DNA of 64,000 bases from NCBI RefSeq assembly GCF_947503415.1, contig NZ_CANNDS010000004.1, positions 62,001 to 126,000 of the forward strand, in the 5' to 3' direction. The translations under genes were made by a program, and so were the position numbers. The notes under the pieces are model-generated. The model did not search any database. It was not told the origin of the DNA and saw nothing but the letters and a program-made list of their open reading frames with translations. The DNA is from an uncultured Tateyamaria sp. GTDB taxonomy: Bacteria > Pseudomonadota > Alphaproteobacteria > Rhodobacterales > Rhodobacteraceae. This document shows positions 52,704 to 60,545 of the stretch, piece by piece (the stretch's first letter is position 1; each line of letters opens with the position of its first letter).

Positions 52704-53217
52704 CTTCCGCCCTCCCATATGTCCAAAGAGGGATGGCGCGTCCGAGGATCGTGTCCGCTGAAAAGGGCCCGAAATACCGTCCATCGAGGCTGTCCGCGAC
52801 ACCTGCGACGAGCAAGAAAACCTCGTCTGACCCTAGCGTGATGCATCCTGTCCAACGGGGAAGTGGGCGACCGTGCCGGTCAGCCGATGCTGCCTGGGCA
52901 ACAACGGTACCGTCGATGGCGATATCAACGCCGTCGCGACAGACGGTCATGCCTGAGACGGCCGCGACGCGCTTCAACAACAAGGTATCCACACCGACAT
53001 AGCCGCGCTCAACCACCCAGGATGACAAGTCTTCCGGCAGGCGCACGGCAACGAGATCGCCCAACGATGGCGGGTTCGACGCTCGAACAACGTAAAGTCC
53101 GACCGGCACGCTTGCTGAGGCATTCCAGATCAGACGCGGTGTGCGGTCGATCTGTGCGACTGAGAGCAAACCGAGGGACAAACCGGCCACGAGGAGGGAA
53201 GGGGCCGCCGCGCTCAT
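52690..53217 (-). CDS. traF: Conjugative transfer signal peptidase TraF (S26 family)
   Basis: 175 residues with an N-terminal membrane helix (SLLVAGLSLGLLSVAQI). The catalytic Ser is in SASVPVGLYVV and the Lys in LLLKRVAAVSG, the S26 dyad; C-terminal SDEVFLLVAGVADSLDGRYF is the substrate-loop box. TraF processes and cyclises the pilin in related systems. It overlaps DUF2840 by four bases. Confidence 0.92.
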   Translation of the reverse strand: MSAAAPSLLVAGLSLGLLSVAQIDRTPRLIWNASASVPVGLYVVRASNPPSLGDLVAVRLPEDLSSWVVERGYVGVDTLLLKRVAAVSGMTVCRDGVDIAIDGTVVAQAASADRHGRPLPRWTGCITLGSDEVFLLVAGVADSLDGRYFGPFSADTILGRAIPLWTYGRAEDASS

Positions 53218-53672
53218 GTCGTCACCATGCGACGCTTGAGCCAGGCGGCATGCCGGGCAGGGGTGTAGGGCCGGGGCTCCAATGCAGCGGTCACGCGGTT
53301 GTGAACGTGCCGCCAATGGTCGGGGCAGACATCTTCGGGCGCGATGCCATAGCTTTCCACGATGTCGATGGACCGAAGCGCAGCCTCGACCTTGGGCCAG
53401 CCGGAGAGGCGCAGCAAAATCTCGCCACCGGGCGTTACGTAGGGCACCGTGGAGCAGGGCTCGCCTGCATCGACGGCGCGCATAATGTCGATCCGGCTTT
53501 CAACGGTGCCGTAGTCGTTCGACGACCAGCGGACGAGCGCGAAGATTGCGCCGGGGGCGAAGGCCACGCGCTTTTCCGTGCGCGTCAGGATGGTTTCCTC
53601 GGCCTTCCGACCGAAACGGATCCAGCGCTCGATACGCCCTTCGATCCAGGTGAGGTGGACAAGTGTCTGCAT
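53214..53672 (-). CDS. DUF2840 family protein
   Basis: 152 residues starting MQTLVHLTWIEGRIERWIRF, with FAPGAIFALVRWSSNDYGT and DIVESYGIAPEDVCPDHWRH. DUF2840 genes stand between the excisionase-like gene and traF in many alphaproteobacterial ICEs; their function is unknown. It is coupled to traF and follows the helix-turn-helix gene by four bases. Confidence 0.88.
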   Translation of the reverse strand: MQTLVHLTWIEGRIERWIRFGRKAEETILTRTEKRVAFAPGAIFALVRWSSNDYGTVESRIDIMRAVDAGEPCSTVPYVTPGGEILLRLSGWPKVEAALRSIDIVESYGIAPEDVCPDHWRHVHNRVTAALEPRPYTPARHAAWLKRRMVTT

Positions 53673-53676
53673 CGGC

Positions 53677-53958
53677 TCAGCGCCCCCGCCGCAGGTAGGC
53701 TGGCGAAACGGCGGCATGGCGTTTGGCAGGCAGAACGCGATCGTCGGTCTCGTCCGAGGTCGAGGTCTTCTCGCCCCGTGTGACCCAGGCCTGCAGATCG
53801 TCGACCGCGTAGACGACACGCCCGCCGATTTTCGAATAGCGCGGGCCGGTCCCGTAGGTCCGGTGTTTTTCCAGCGTACGGCCAGACAGGCCGAGAAAGC
53901 GGGCGGCTTCCGGGGTTCTGAGGTAGCGTGGGGGAAGTCCTTCGTTGGGGTCGGGCAT
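53677..53958 (-). CDS. MerR/AlpA-type helix-turn-helix protein
   Basis: 93 residues. YLRTPEAARFLGLSGRTLEK followed by YGTGPRYSKIGGRVVYAVDD is the winged helix of AlpA/excisionase-like proteins, and the tail is basic. It could be a directionality factor or a regulator of the tra operon it leads. It is the first gene of a run ending at traG. Confidence 0.87.
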   Translation of the reverse strand: MPDPNEGLPPRYLRTPEAARFLGLSGRTLEKHRTYGTGPRYSKIGGRVVYAVDDLQAWVTRGEKTSTSDETDDRVLPAKRHAAVSPAYLRRGR

Positions 53959-54134
53959 TTGAGCATCTCCGGTGGCTAGGCCGCGCGACGGCGCGTCGCG
54001 GGCTGTCGGAGGTCATCAAAACGGAAGATTGCTATGGGGAGGGATGACGAAGATCGCGGCACGAAAACGTCACCCCCAAAGGCCAACAGGATCAGGGTCT
54101 GGCGAAGGCTCGATTTATGGAGGTCTTGCGGTTA

Positions 54135-54879
54135 TCACTTGCGCGGTTTTGAGCGCCCAGTTGGTCCACGACCGAGAAGGAGAAAGCGACAGCCTTTGGT
54201 GGTCAGATGCGTTCCATGGGCCGACAGTCGGGTGATCTGTGCCTTGAGGGAGCTGGTCTTCCAATGCTCGCGCGATACAGCCTCCGCGCCGAACAAATGC
54301 CGCGCGATCGTCTGGTAGCTGGCACGGTCCCGGCGTGCATCGAGCGTGCGCAATGCAAGCTGTATGCGCCGTCGCTGCTGCGGCGTCAGGGACGGAGCGG
54401 ATCGTTTGCGGTACAACAGCTGCGCGCGAAGCGCCTTGAGTGCGTCCACGCGTGCCGACCAGTGTTCGTCCAGCGGCACCAGAATCCCAATCGGGCGTTG
54501 CAGGCTTTTGGCATCCAGCACAAGCAATGCGCCTGTTGCGAGGCGCACATACATCAAACCGTCCTGCATTCCGATGATGGTCAGATCATTTCTATCGATA
54601 CGTGGCGCGGTGGTGTGGCCGCCGGGGACCGGCACAGCATATCCGACCGCTGCCGGGGCGATTGAAGGCGTCCAGAACACAGGTGCATTGGGTGCGTCGA
54701 TGTCCGGATCAACCGGGAAATCGCAACCCCCATGCGGCCGGTGATGTCAATCCATCCCGCATTTGCGGGTAATTGGCGCGATAGTCGGAATTGCGGCGCA
54801 AGCATTCCCAGGCTAGCCCGGACAGGTCGAGACTGTCGAAATGCTTGTACGCCGTTTCGTCTTGCCAATCCTTGGTCAT
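54135..54879 (-). pseudogene. Frameshifted DUF6499-DUF2285 (RovC-like) regulator
   Basis: Two adjacent minus-strand frames encode the two halves of one known protein type. The first (from ATG 54879) reads MTKDWQDETAYKHFDSLDL...LAWECLRRNSDYR...WGLRFPG and stops. The second, in another phase, continues VDPDIDAPNAPVFWTPSIAP and ends in the DUF2285 DNA-binding part (FGAEAVSREHWKTSSLKAQI). Removing one G from the CCCGG at about 54711-54715 restores one 247-residue frame. So either a real frameshift mutation, a programmed shift, or a sequencing error. An alternative is that the second half (54135-54680) is expressed alone. Such proteins regulate transfer in ICEs. Confidence 0.75.
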
Positions 54880-55010
54880 GGCGAAGCTCCGCGTCAGCTG
54901 TTTCGATGTACCATTAGTATAGCTTGAGGACACGTCAAAACGACGGCAGGAACGGTTGCTCTGCGCAACCTGCGCGAGTGTTCGCCGATCTCAGACGGAT
55001 CGGGCGATGT

Positions 55011-55283
55011 TCAGCCATTCCGGCCCTCGAGCAGCTTGCGATAGCCGTGCTCCGTCATCCAGCGGGCGCGGGCGAGGTGGCTGTCGTACATCTTTTTGGC
55101 ACGCTCTGGTTCTTCGGTGGCATCTATACCGAACAGAATCTCACTGACTTCCTGCAGGCTTGCACCGCTTTCAGCGGCGTCGAACAGGCGCAGGTAAAGC
55201 GTCATATGTGCGTGGTCGTAATCGGTCAGCTCATCGCTTTCTGGTGCGAGATCAGCGATCGGCGTGGTGCCGGTGGCAGACAT
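55011..55283 (-). CDS. Small ICE-associated protein, DUF2285-like
   Basis: 90 residues beginning MSATGTTPIADLAPESDELT. The part LYLRLFDAAESGASLQEVSE, then ILFGID and DSHLARARWMTEHGYRKLL resembles the C-terminal DNA-binding repeat of DUF2285/RovC proteins. The assignment is from pattern only. GAGGGGG lies before the ATG at 55283; an upstream in-frame ATG (55316) lacks one. Divergent from the XRE gene across a 140-base region with an inverted repeat. Confidence 0.72.
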   Translation of the reverse strand: MSATGTTPIADLAPESDELTDYDHAHMTLYLRLFDAAESGASLQEVSEILFGIDATEEPERAKKMYDSHLARARWMTEHGYRKLLEGRNG

Positions 55284-55320
55284 GATTCCCCCTCGCCGTT
55301 GGGCGTTAAGGCTCATAACA

Positions 55321-55340
55321 GCACATCAGATTGCATGTGC
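55321..55340. promoter_or_regulatory. Inverted repeat between divergent regulator genes
   Basis: GCACAT and ATGTGC arms, perfect six-base inverted repeat with an eight-base spacer, 38 bases upstream of the 55283 start. Spacing and position fit an operator for the XRE protein encoded on the other side, an inference. Confidence 0.4.
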
Positions 55341-55378
55341 AAGGTCGGATTGTGGTCAGTCGAACTGCAGATGAGTAC

Positions 55379-55384
55379 TATAAT
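55379..55384 (+). promoter_or_regulatory. Candidate -10 box (TATAAT) for the XRE gene
   Basis: A perfect TATAAT 39 bases before the XRE start. No good -35 hexamer lies 16-18 bases upstream, so activation or a different factor may be needed. The overlapping minus-strand word TATAGT could serve the divergent gene. Confidence 0.35.
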
Positions 55385-55423
55385 ACGTCGCACCAAAATA
55401 CGCGATAGGTTCTTTACTCGCGG

Positions 55424-55642
55424 ATGGACATCCGCGTTGTTTTTGCAAGGAATCTCAAGCACTACCGCCAATTGCGCGGGCTAACACAGGCCGCGTTGGC
55501 GGCGGTAATGGATGTCGACCGCGCGCATGTCAGCTCGATGGAGCGAGGTCAGCAGAATGTCACGTTGCAGACCCTACAGCGGGTCGCAGCGCATCTGGAG
55601 GTGGCCCCAGCGAAGCTGATCGAAGAACACTCGGAACCCTAA
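55424..55642 (+). CDS. XRE-family helix-turn-helix regulator
   Basis: 72 residues, almost entirely a Cro/C1-type helix-turn-helix: LKHYRQLRGLTQAALAAVM, then DRAHVSSMERGQQNVTLQTL and LQRVAAHLEVAPAKLIEE. It is the only plus-strand gene in the ICE part of the window. It is probably an ICE regulator acting on the divergent promoter; no antitoxin partner is adjacent on the same strand. Confidence 0.88.
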   Translation: MDIRVVFARNLKHYRQLRGLTQAALAAVMDVDRAHVSSMERGQQNVTLQTLQRVAAHLEVAPAKLIEEHSEP

Positions 55643-55737
55643 TAGAGTTACAGGATCACGGAATCCCTATCTGATATCGGAGGACGGATTGGATGGAGGC
55701 GCTTGACTGCTTGGAGGCACGAGTTTGGTGTGGAAAC

Positions 55738-56295
55738 CTACGCTTCACTTGAAATAGGTGGCAAGAAAAGCCGGGAGAATGCCCGCGTCGCCAAGGTGTG
55801 TGTCACAACTTGCAGCGGGATTCCCAGCTCAAGCGCGATGTCTGCGGAGGCGAGCATTGCCTCTTGCTGATGGGTTTTGATTTCTTGAGTCGATCTTTCC
55901 GGTCGGACCCGAATTGTGTCGGCGGTGCGCCGAGAACGGATCACCTCTGGGTCGTCTTGAAGGAACAGGATCGAGCGCACGTTCATTTCGGCGAAGACCG
56001 AGGCAGGAATTCTCTGAAGGCCGGAACCGGTATCCATTACTGTGTGACCGTCGAGCACGACCAGTCCTTCGTGCCCAGAAACGTTTCGGTGAAAAGCCCG
56101 GACCAAGAGTTCCTGGTTGTCCAAAACCGCGCCAGTTCGCAACTCCTCTGACGATTGAACCTGCTGCTGAACCAGCGCGAGTTCTTCCTTGATTAGCTTG
56201 CTGGCCTCCAGGTGCAGAAACGGCCTCGTGTCCATAGCTGTTTTCAGGAAAGTCGATTTTCCGACGCCAGAGATTCCAACGAATGCGATTGTCAT
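55738..56295 (-). CDS. P-loop NTPase / nucleoside-kinase-like protein
   Basis: 185 residues. Walker A GISGVGKST (7-15) and GLVVLDGHTVMD as Walker B-like; the C-terminal half has Arg-rich lid residues (VIRSRRTADTIRVRPERS), like AAA_18/adenylate-kinase-fold proteins. The substrate is unknown. It shares one base with the stop of the PIN-GNAT gene, so it is the third gene of a coupled cassette. It could be a toxin-modifying kinase or an NTP sensor; I cannot choose. Confidence 0.72.
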   Translation of the reverse strand: MTIAFVGISGVGKSTFLKTAMDTRPFLHLEASKLIKEELALVQQQVQSSEELRTGAVLDNQELLVRAFHRNVSGHEGLVVLDGHTVMDTGSGLQRIPASVFAEMNVRSILFLQDDPEVIRSRRTADTIRVRPERSTQEIKTHQQEAMLASADIALELGIPLQVVTHTLATRAFSRLFLPPISSEA

Positions 56296-57839
56296 TACAG
56301 CACCTCAAATCCCAGATTTAACCGTTGCAGGAGGGCTTCCAAAGGGCCGCGGTTGATCTGAAATATCGCCTGGCTGGGGTGGGCTTGCATCACCCCGAAT
56401 TCTTGAAGGTCGGCCAGTTTGACAGGTTCGTCGAAATATCCAGCAAGCAGGAAGTTGATGACCTTGACCGGCTTGTCCGCCGTCGCTTCCCATTTTTCGA
56501 GTTGCACCTCGCTATAGACTGACCGTCTCTGCGCGAGCTGCATGAGTTCCTTTGTGGATTGCGCCAACTCCATGTTTTCAAAGACACCGACTGCTGTGAT
56601 GGCCTGGGATGGAGGACCGTCTGACTTGCCCTTGTAGAAGAAGAGCAGTGCCCCAGGTTGGTTCAAATTGGCGGCAGAGCGGCTGAGATAGACTTTTCGG
56701 ATTGTGTTGCCGGGGCGGCTGGGACCACCCGACAGGCCGACATGCTCAAACATATCCGCCTGCCTGACGTCCTTCAGTTCGGGGAACAATTCGTCATGAT
56801 AGGCTTCTTGGATCGGAATGCCATATCCCCGCACGAGCGGCTCGGCGGAGAACCTCGGATAGTTTGCCCGCTGAACATCGAAAATCACCTCGCCTTCAGG
56901 AACGATCAGCTTGTCTGAGGAAAAGGCTTTTTCGTAGACCAACTCACCGTCGGCGCGCTCGACCGTTTGCTGAAACCCGTAATATTCGAGCAGTTCGATA
57001 AGCGCACCCTGTTTTGGGTAGGTCGTCAGATAGGCGACGTCATAGCCATTGCTCTGTGCGAACCAGAGCACCTGTTTGAGCAGCAACTCTCCGAGCTTGA
57101 TGCCCCGGTTTTCGGGCCCGACTTTGAACGTGCAAATCTTGAGCACTTTGTCGCCGGGGAGGGTCGCGTCGGTATCCGCGCGGGTTTCATCTTTTCGGAT
57201 CAGTATCCCGGCGATGCCGTCACCGCCCGGTCGGGTCACAATCCAGCATTTTCGAAGCTGTTCAACGCATTTCTTCCACCATGCGTCAAAGCCATCGTAG
57301 TCTCCGCGTAGGCTCTCAAATATCGGGTCGTCGGGAGGGATCGTATGCGCCTCGACTTCCTCGGTATATCGGATTGGCACATCGACCGGCTCATAGGTCG
57401 ATTTCAGAAGCGAGGCCGCATCGGCCACGAAAAGCAGGCGGTCGGACAGCTCCGGTGCGTGTTTGCGCGCGCGCTCGTGAAGCTTTCGATCTTCCGTTAC
57501 GAGAAAGTCAGCGACATCCAAACTGAGAGCGTGCAGGAGCGTTGCATCGACGACATCGTTCGGCTTGCGCAGCTCACCGAATTTCGCGGCGAGGTTGGCT
57601 TCGGTCAGTCCGCGCACCTTCGACAGAGGGGCGAATTTCGCAAACTTGCTGAGCGAGATTCGCCGACGGCTTTCGTCTTTATCCCGGGCGATGTCATCTT
57701 TCGCGGCTTCATGCACGAAGACTTTTACGCTGTGTTTTGAGGCGAGCTGCAGGAACTGCGAGAAATTCGGGTTTATTTCGCGATCATCTTCGAGGCCAAT
57801 GAATACATTTGTATCAATGAGGTAGCGAGGATGACTCAT
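56295..57839 (-). CDS. PIN domain - GNAT acetyltransferase fusion protein
   Basis: 514 residues. N-terminal PIN nuclease (1-145) with LIDTNVF (Asp9), Glu44, Asp95/Asp98 (KPNDVVDAT) and Asp117 (VTEDRKL), the acidic metal-binding set. A GNAT domain lies at about 195-310, with acetyl-CoA loop ENRGIKLGELLL (243-254) and EYYGF near 285. The C-terminal 190 residues are not securely assigned; an ASCH/EVE-like fold is possible. PIN enzymes cut RNA and are common toxins. It overlaps the upstream XRE-ASCH gene by 26 bases, which resembles an antitoxin-toxin order. Confidence 0.8.
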   Translation of the reverse strand: MSHPRYLIDTNVFIGLEDDREINPNFSQFLQLASKHSVKVFVHEAAKDDIARDKDESRRRISLSKFAKFAPLSKVRGLTEANLAAKFGELRKPNDVVDATLLHALSLDVADFLVTEDRKLHERARKHAPELSDRLLFVADAASLLKSTYEPVDVPIRYTEEVEAHTIPPDDPIFESLRGDYDGFDAWWKKCVEQLRKCWIVTRPGGDGIAGILIRKDETRADTDATLPGDKVLKICTFKVGPENRGIKLGELLLKQVLWFAQSNGYDVAYLTTYPKQGALIELLEYYGFQQTVERADGELVYEKAFSSDKLIVPEGEVIFDVQRANYPRFSAEPLVRGYGIPIQEAYHDELFPELKDVRQADMFEHVGLSGGPSRPGNTIRKVYLSRSAANLNQPGALLFFYKGKSDGPPSQAITAVGVFENMELAQSTKELMQLAQRRSVYSEVQLEKWEATADKPVKVINFLLAGYFDEPVKLADLQEFGVMQAHPSQAIFQINRGPLEALLQRLNLGFEVL

Positions 57840-58605
57840 GCTTTATAGCTTCTCGCAACAATGGGTTTGCGTAAACGAATGACTGTGGCGGTGCGAACTC
57901 AAATCGGTCACGCAACTCGTCCAATCCAATTGCACGTGGCAACTGGTGAACATTTCCAAGCTGGATGACAACACCTTCATCTAGCCCAGAAAAATAGGCG
58001 TCAAAGTCGTCGCGTTCAATGCACGCGACAGGAGAATACCTCTCCCACATTTCTCCCAGGGAAATTTTCTCTACGCCCATGATGCGTGCCGTTCCTGTTA
58101 GCGCGCGGGTAGGACTGGTTGAATAGATATAGGCGAGTGTCCCCTTCGGAACCTGGACCGGAAAACGACGGCGCAACTCCACCGTTTTCGCACCTTCCAA
58201 TATGGGCGTCGAGTACTGAGGCTTAATGCTTAGGACGACATCACGGCTAGTCTTGAAGGGGGCCTCCTCAAAGAGTGGGAACAGCAACTGGTCATCATTG
58301 GTGTGCTCGACATCGAAGGCTTCCAGCACACGCAGCATTACCGGCGAGGTGGCATCAAAACTAGCGTCGATCCGCAGTTTCGCACCCAATCCGGCGACGA
58401 ACTTCTTGAGCATCACGGTGCTGACATCATCACGGTTCTCGATCCGCGAGATGGCCGAGCGACTGGCGCCAATCTGCCCGGCGAGCTGGCTCTGGGTCAT
58501 GCCCGCGAGCTCTCTCAGCTCCCGCAATCTGCGCCCAAGCGAAATCTCCACATCCCCGGCAGAAAACGGCCTAGTTTCAATGATTTTTCCTGAAAGTTTT
58601 TTCAC
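57814..58605 (-). CDS. XRE helix-turn-helix plus ASCH domain protein
   Basis: 263 residues. The helix-turn-helix at about 25-80 (RLRELRELAGMTQSQLAGQI, SRSAISRIENRDDVS) is followed by an ASCH domain at about 140-215 (VLSIKPQYSTPILEGAKTVELRRRF, here split by the usual strands; SPTRALTGTARIMGVEKI). ASCH domains bind RNA or modified nucleotides. It probably represses its own operon, and the palindrome TTGTGCACAA is 38 bases upstream. Start: GTG at 58605 with AAGG eight bases before; the longer frame (to 58677) would read through the palindrome and is less likely. Confidence 0.78.
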   Translation of the reverse strand: MKKLSGKIIETRPFSAGDVEISLGRRLRELRELAGMTQSQLAGQIGASRSAISRIENRDDVSTVMLKKFVAGLGAKLRIDASFDATSPVMLRVLEAFDVEHTNDDQLLFPLFEEAPFKTSRDVVLSIKPQYSTPILEGAKTVELRRRFPVQVPKGTLAYIYSTSPTRALTGTARIMGVEKISLGEMWERYSPVACIERDDFDAYFSGLDEGVVIQLGNVHQLPRAIGLDELRDRFEFAPPQSFVYANPLLREAIKHESSSLPH

Positions 58606-58643
58606 GAGGCTGCCTTTTTGAATAGAGTAACATCCACTAAATG

Positions 58644-58653
58644 TTGTGCACAA
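58644..58653. promoter_or_regulatory. Perfect palindrome TTGTGCACAA (operator candidate)
   Basis: Ten-base perfect palindrome in the AT-rich promoter zone before the XRE-ASCH gene. Its left half reads TTGTGC on the minus strand and may double as a -35 box. Autoregulation by the XRE domain is inferred. Confidence 0.4.
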
Positions 58654-58943
58654 GAATAATGTGACACCTATAACCATGGATGGTTACGACACCGTAACAG
58701 GTTTCATGCCAAAGGGTATTGGCAGCGAGCCACCGTCGACTACTAACGTCTTTAGAGCTGGCTCGTCCCGCGAGACAGGCCTCCCGTCCAGACCCAGATT
58801 ATGCGCCTGCAGCGAAAGGCCGGTTTGGCGGGCCGCACTGCAGAGATCAGGACATTGGACTCAATGTCCCGAAAGGGTCGGACCCGTTGCGTTCAAGCAT
58901 GATCGCGAGTCGCTCGCGTTCAGTACATGAGGAGCAAAGGTCA
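58654..58943. other. Gene-free stretch between the toxin-like cassette and DUF736
   Basis: About 290 bases without a supported gene. A small inverted repeat GTTAC-GACACC-GTAAC occurs at 58682-58697. A 94-codon plus-strand frame (58646-58930) has no recognisable features. Confidence 0.35.
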
Positions 58944-58968
58944 CCCCGCCCGGTGATCCCGGGCGGGG
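58944..58968 (-). terminator. GC-rich hairpin after the DUF736 gene
   Basis: Perfect ten-base arms CCCCGCCCGG / CCGGGCGGGG with a five-base loop, 11 bases past the DUF736 stop. No T run follows, so it may act as a terminator only with other factors or as an mRNA 3' stabiliser. Confidence 0.6.
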
Positions 58969-58978
58969 TCGTCTGCTG

Positions 58979-59317
58979 TCAGTCGCCGTTGCGGCGGGTG
59001 TTGGGGCGCGACCAGATGAGGCTGAAGGTCTCTTCGCCGCCTTCGATTACCGTGTCGTCGAAGAGGTTGGCGTAGATCGGCTGGGTGAAGCTCGGGTCGT
59101 CGAGCTTGAGGCTCAGGTAGTCGCGGCCCTCGGTCGAGCGCTTGGACCAAGCGGCGCCGATCTCGGCACGGCCGACGAAGACACGGTGGGAGGGGGCGTT
59201 GTCGTTGGGGGTGCTGTCCTCGGGGACGATGCGGACAGCTTTCGCCTGAACGCTGAGGGTGACGATTTCTCCGACGTATTCGCTGCCGGTTTTCTTGAAG
59301 GTTCCGATGGTGGCCAT
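58979..59317 (-). CDS. DUF736 family protein
   Basis: 112 residues, beginning MATIGTFKKTGSEYVGEIVT and containing GRAEIGAAWSKRSTEGRDYL and KLDDPSFTQPIYANLFDD, the DUF736 signature. It is a very common small protein of alphaproteobacterial ICEs and plasmids, of unknown role. It is preceded by about 240 untranslated bases that resemble the upstream region of the DUF2493 gene, and followed by a strong hairpin, so it is probably a single-gene transcript. Confidence 0.93.
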   Translation of the reverse strand: MATIGTFKKTGSEYVGEIVTLSVQAKAVRIVPEDSTPNDNAPSHRVFVGRAEIGAAWSKRSTEGRDYLSLKLDDPSFTQPIYANLFDDTVIEGGEETFSLIWSRPNTRRNGD

Positions 59318-59561
59318 GTCATGTCTCCTTTTGGCTTGTCCGAGCCCGCGCCCTTCGCGGCCTCGATGGCGATCGTCACGACCGGGGCGATCCGCCGACG
59401 CAGCCCCTGTGGCCCGAAGCGCCAGCGGAGGACGGCAAGGCCGGTCTTTCTTGCCGCGCGAGGAATGGCGGACCCGATATTTTTCGGGGGCGCCAGGGGA
59501 AGAAAGTCCGGACCGGCCGTTGCGGCCAAGGCGGTCGAGGCGTCAGCCGATCCCGGTCAGA
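59318..59561 (-). promoter_or_regulatory. Conserved leader upstream of DUF736 (copy A)
   Basis: Shares ordered blocks with the region before the DUF2493 gene: CCGCGCCCTTCGCGGCC (59346-59362, itself a hairpin CCGCG/CGCGG), an AAGCGC..GCGGAGGACGGC block (59415-59436) and AAGTCCGGA (59504-59512). No protein-like frame covers it consistently. It may be a structured 5' leader or a repeated regulatory element. Confidence 0.5.
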
Positions 59562-59974
59562 TCAGCCGCTGAGAGGCCCGCATGGGACGCATGGCGCAAG
59601 CCATGGGAGAAGGAATGACAGGCTAACTTTGGGCCGCGCAAGATCCTGGCAGCATGCGTCGTGCAAAGACAGGCTATGGCGTGCAGGCGGAAATGGTGCA
59701 TGTCCTGGACGTGCCTCGCTACTCCGGGATTGCCCGCTCTCGCCGTGTCTGTGTTTGTCTACCGCGATGTTCGGCCTGCCGCCGATCCAGGTGCATGCGC
59801 GACCGGGGCCATGCGCCATGACGTGGGTCTCAGTGATCTGGCTTTGCTCAGCCGGTCCTGCCCAACCGCAACGCTGCGGTGACGGCGAGGATTGAGACCT
59901 TTTGCAGCAATCGGTTGCGGCGCACACTGACGATGTGGCGGACGGCACGCACCGGCGCAAGCATCACAGGGCGT
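59562..59974. other. Gene-free stretch
   Basis: About 410 bases between the DUF736 leader and the membrane-protein gene. Open frames on both strands lack recognisable features and ribosome sites; composition is mixed. It should include the DUF736 promoter. Confidence 0.4.
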
Positions 59975-60427
59975 TCAGTGTTCATCGAAAGACCTGTGTG
60001 GATGCGAGTCTGACATGGCGTTGACCTCGGACAAGCCCGACACCCGCGCCCAAGCTGTACCGCCGATTATGAGCGCGCCCAGCCAAGACAAGAAGGTGAT
60101 AGCGGTGTCGCTTGCGCTGCCAAACTCGGCAAGACCCTTTGCCGCGTGAAACCCCGCTATCCCGGCGGGCACCGCGTAGATCAGACCGATGGCGAGTTTG
60201 AGCGGAGCCCAACGGATGCGGTCAAAGGCGAATTCACCCAGAGCCGCGACGAAGCCGCCGATGAAGAGGCCCGCAATGATCGACAGAAAAACGCCTTGGC
60301 CCGTTTCATACAGATACATGCCGGACGTCAGCCCGATGGCGAAGGGTAGGGCATAGACGGCCAGATTGAACAGGATCCAGCAGAGGGCACCAAGGCCGAA
60401 CAGAGTGAATAGGGTGGAGAAAAACAT
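59975..60427 (-). CDS. ICE-associated membrane protein of unknown function
   Basis: 150 residues with four hydrophobic helices (about 6-36, 44-66, 75-98, 108-128) and a His-rich tail (DSHPHRSFDEH). AAAGGAGT precedes the ATG at 60427 by six bases. I do not recognise a named family, but small proteins of this kind accompany DUF2493 genes in related elements. Confidence 0.78.
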   Translation of the reverse strand: MFFSTLFTLFGLGALCWILFNLAVYALPFAIGLTSGMYLYETGQGVFLSIIAGLFIGGFVAALGEFAFDRIRWAPLKLAIGLIYAVPAGIAGFHAAKGLAEFGSASDTAITFLSWLGALIIGGTAWARVSGLSEVNAMSDSHPHRSFDEH

Positions 60428-60502
60428 GAGGCACTCCTTTCGAGAACAAGGATCGCGCCGCCACCTCCTCCATTGGCACGGGCAGATCATAGCAGAAAAC
60501 GG

Positions 60503-60528
60503 CCCACCCCGGGAGGGTCCGGGGCGGG
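60503..60528 (-). terminator. Rho-independent-like terminator after the DUF2493 gene
   Basis: Arms CCCACCCCGG and CCGGGGCGGG with one mismatch and a six-base loop; on the minus strand it is followed by CCGTTTTC. It lies 18 bases past the DUF2493 stop. Confidence 0.6.
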
Positions 60529-60545
60529 CGTCGGCGAAAATCCGG

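Noticed and set aside
59562-59960. 132-codon minus-strand open frame
   Set aside because: Unusual Cys/Ser/His-rich composition without domain or ribosome site.
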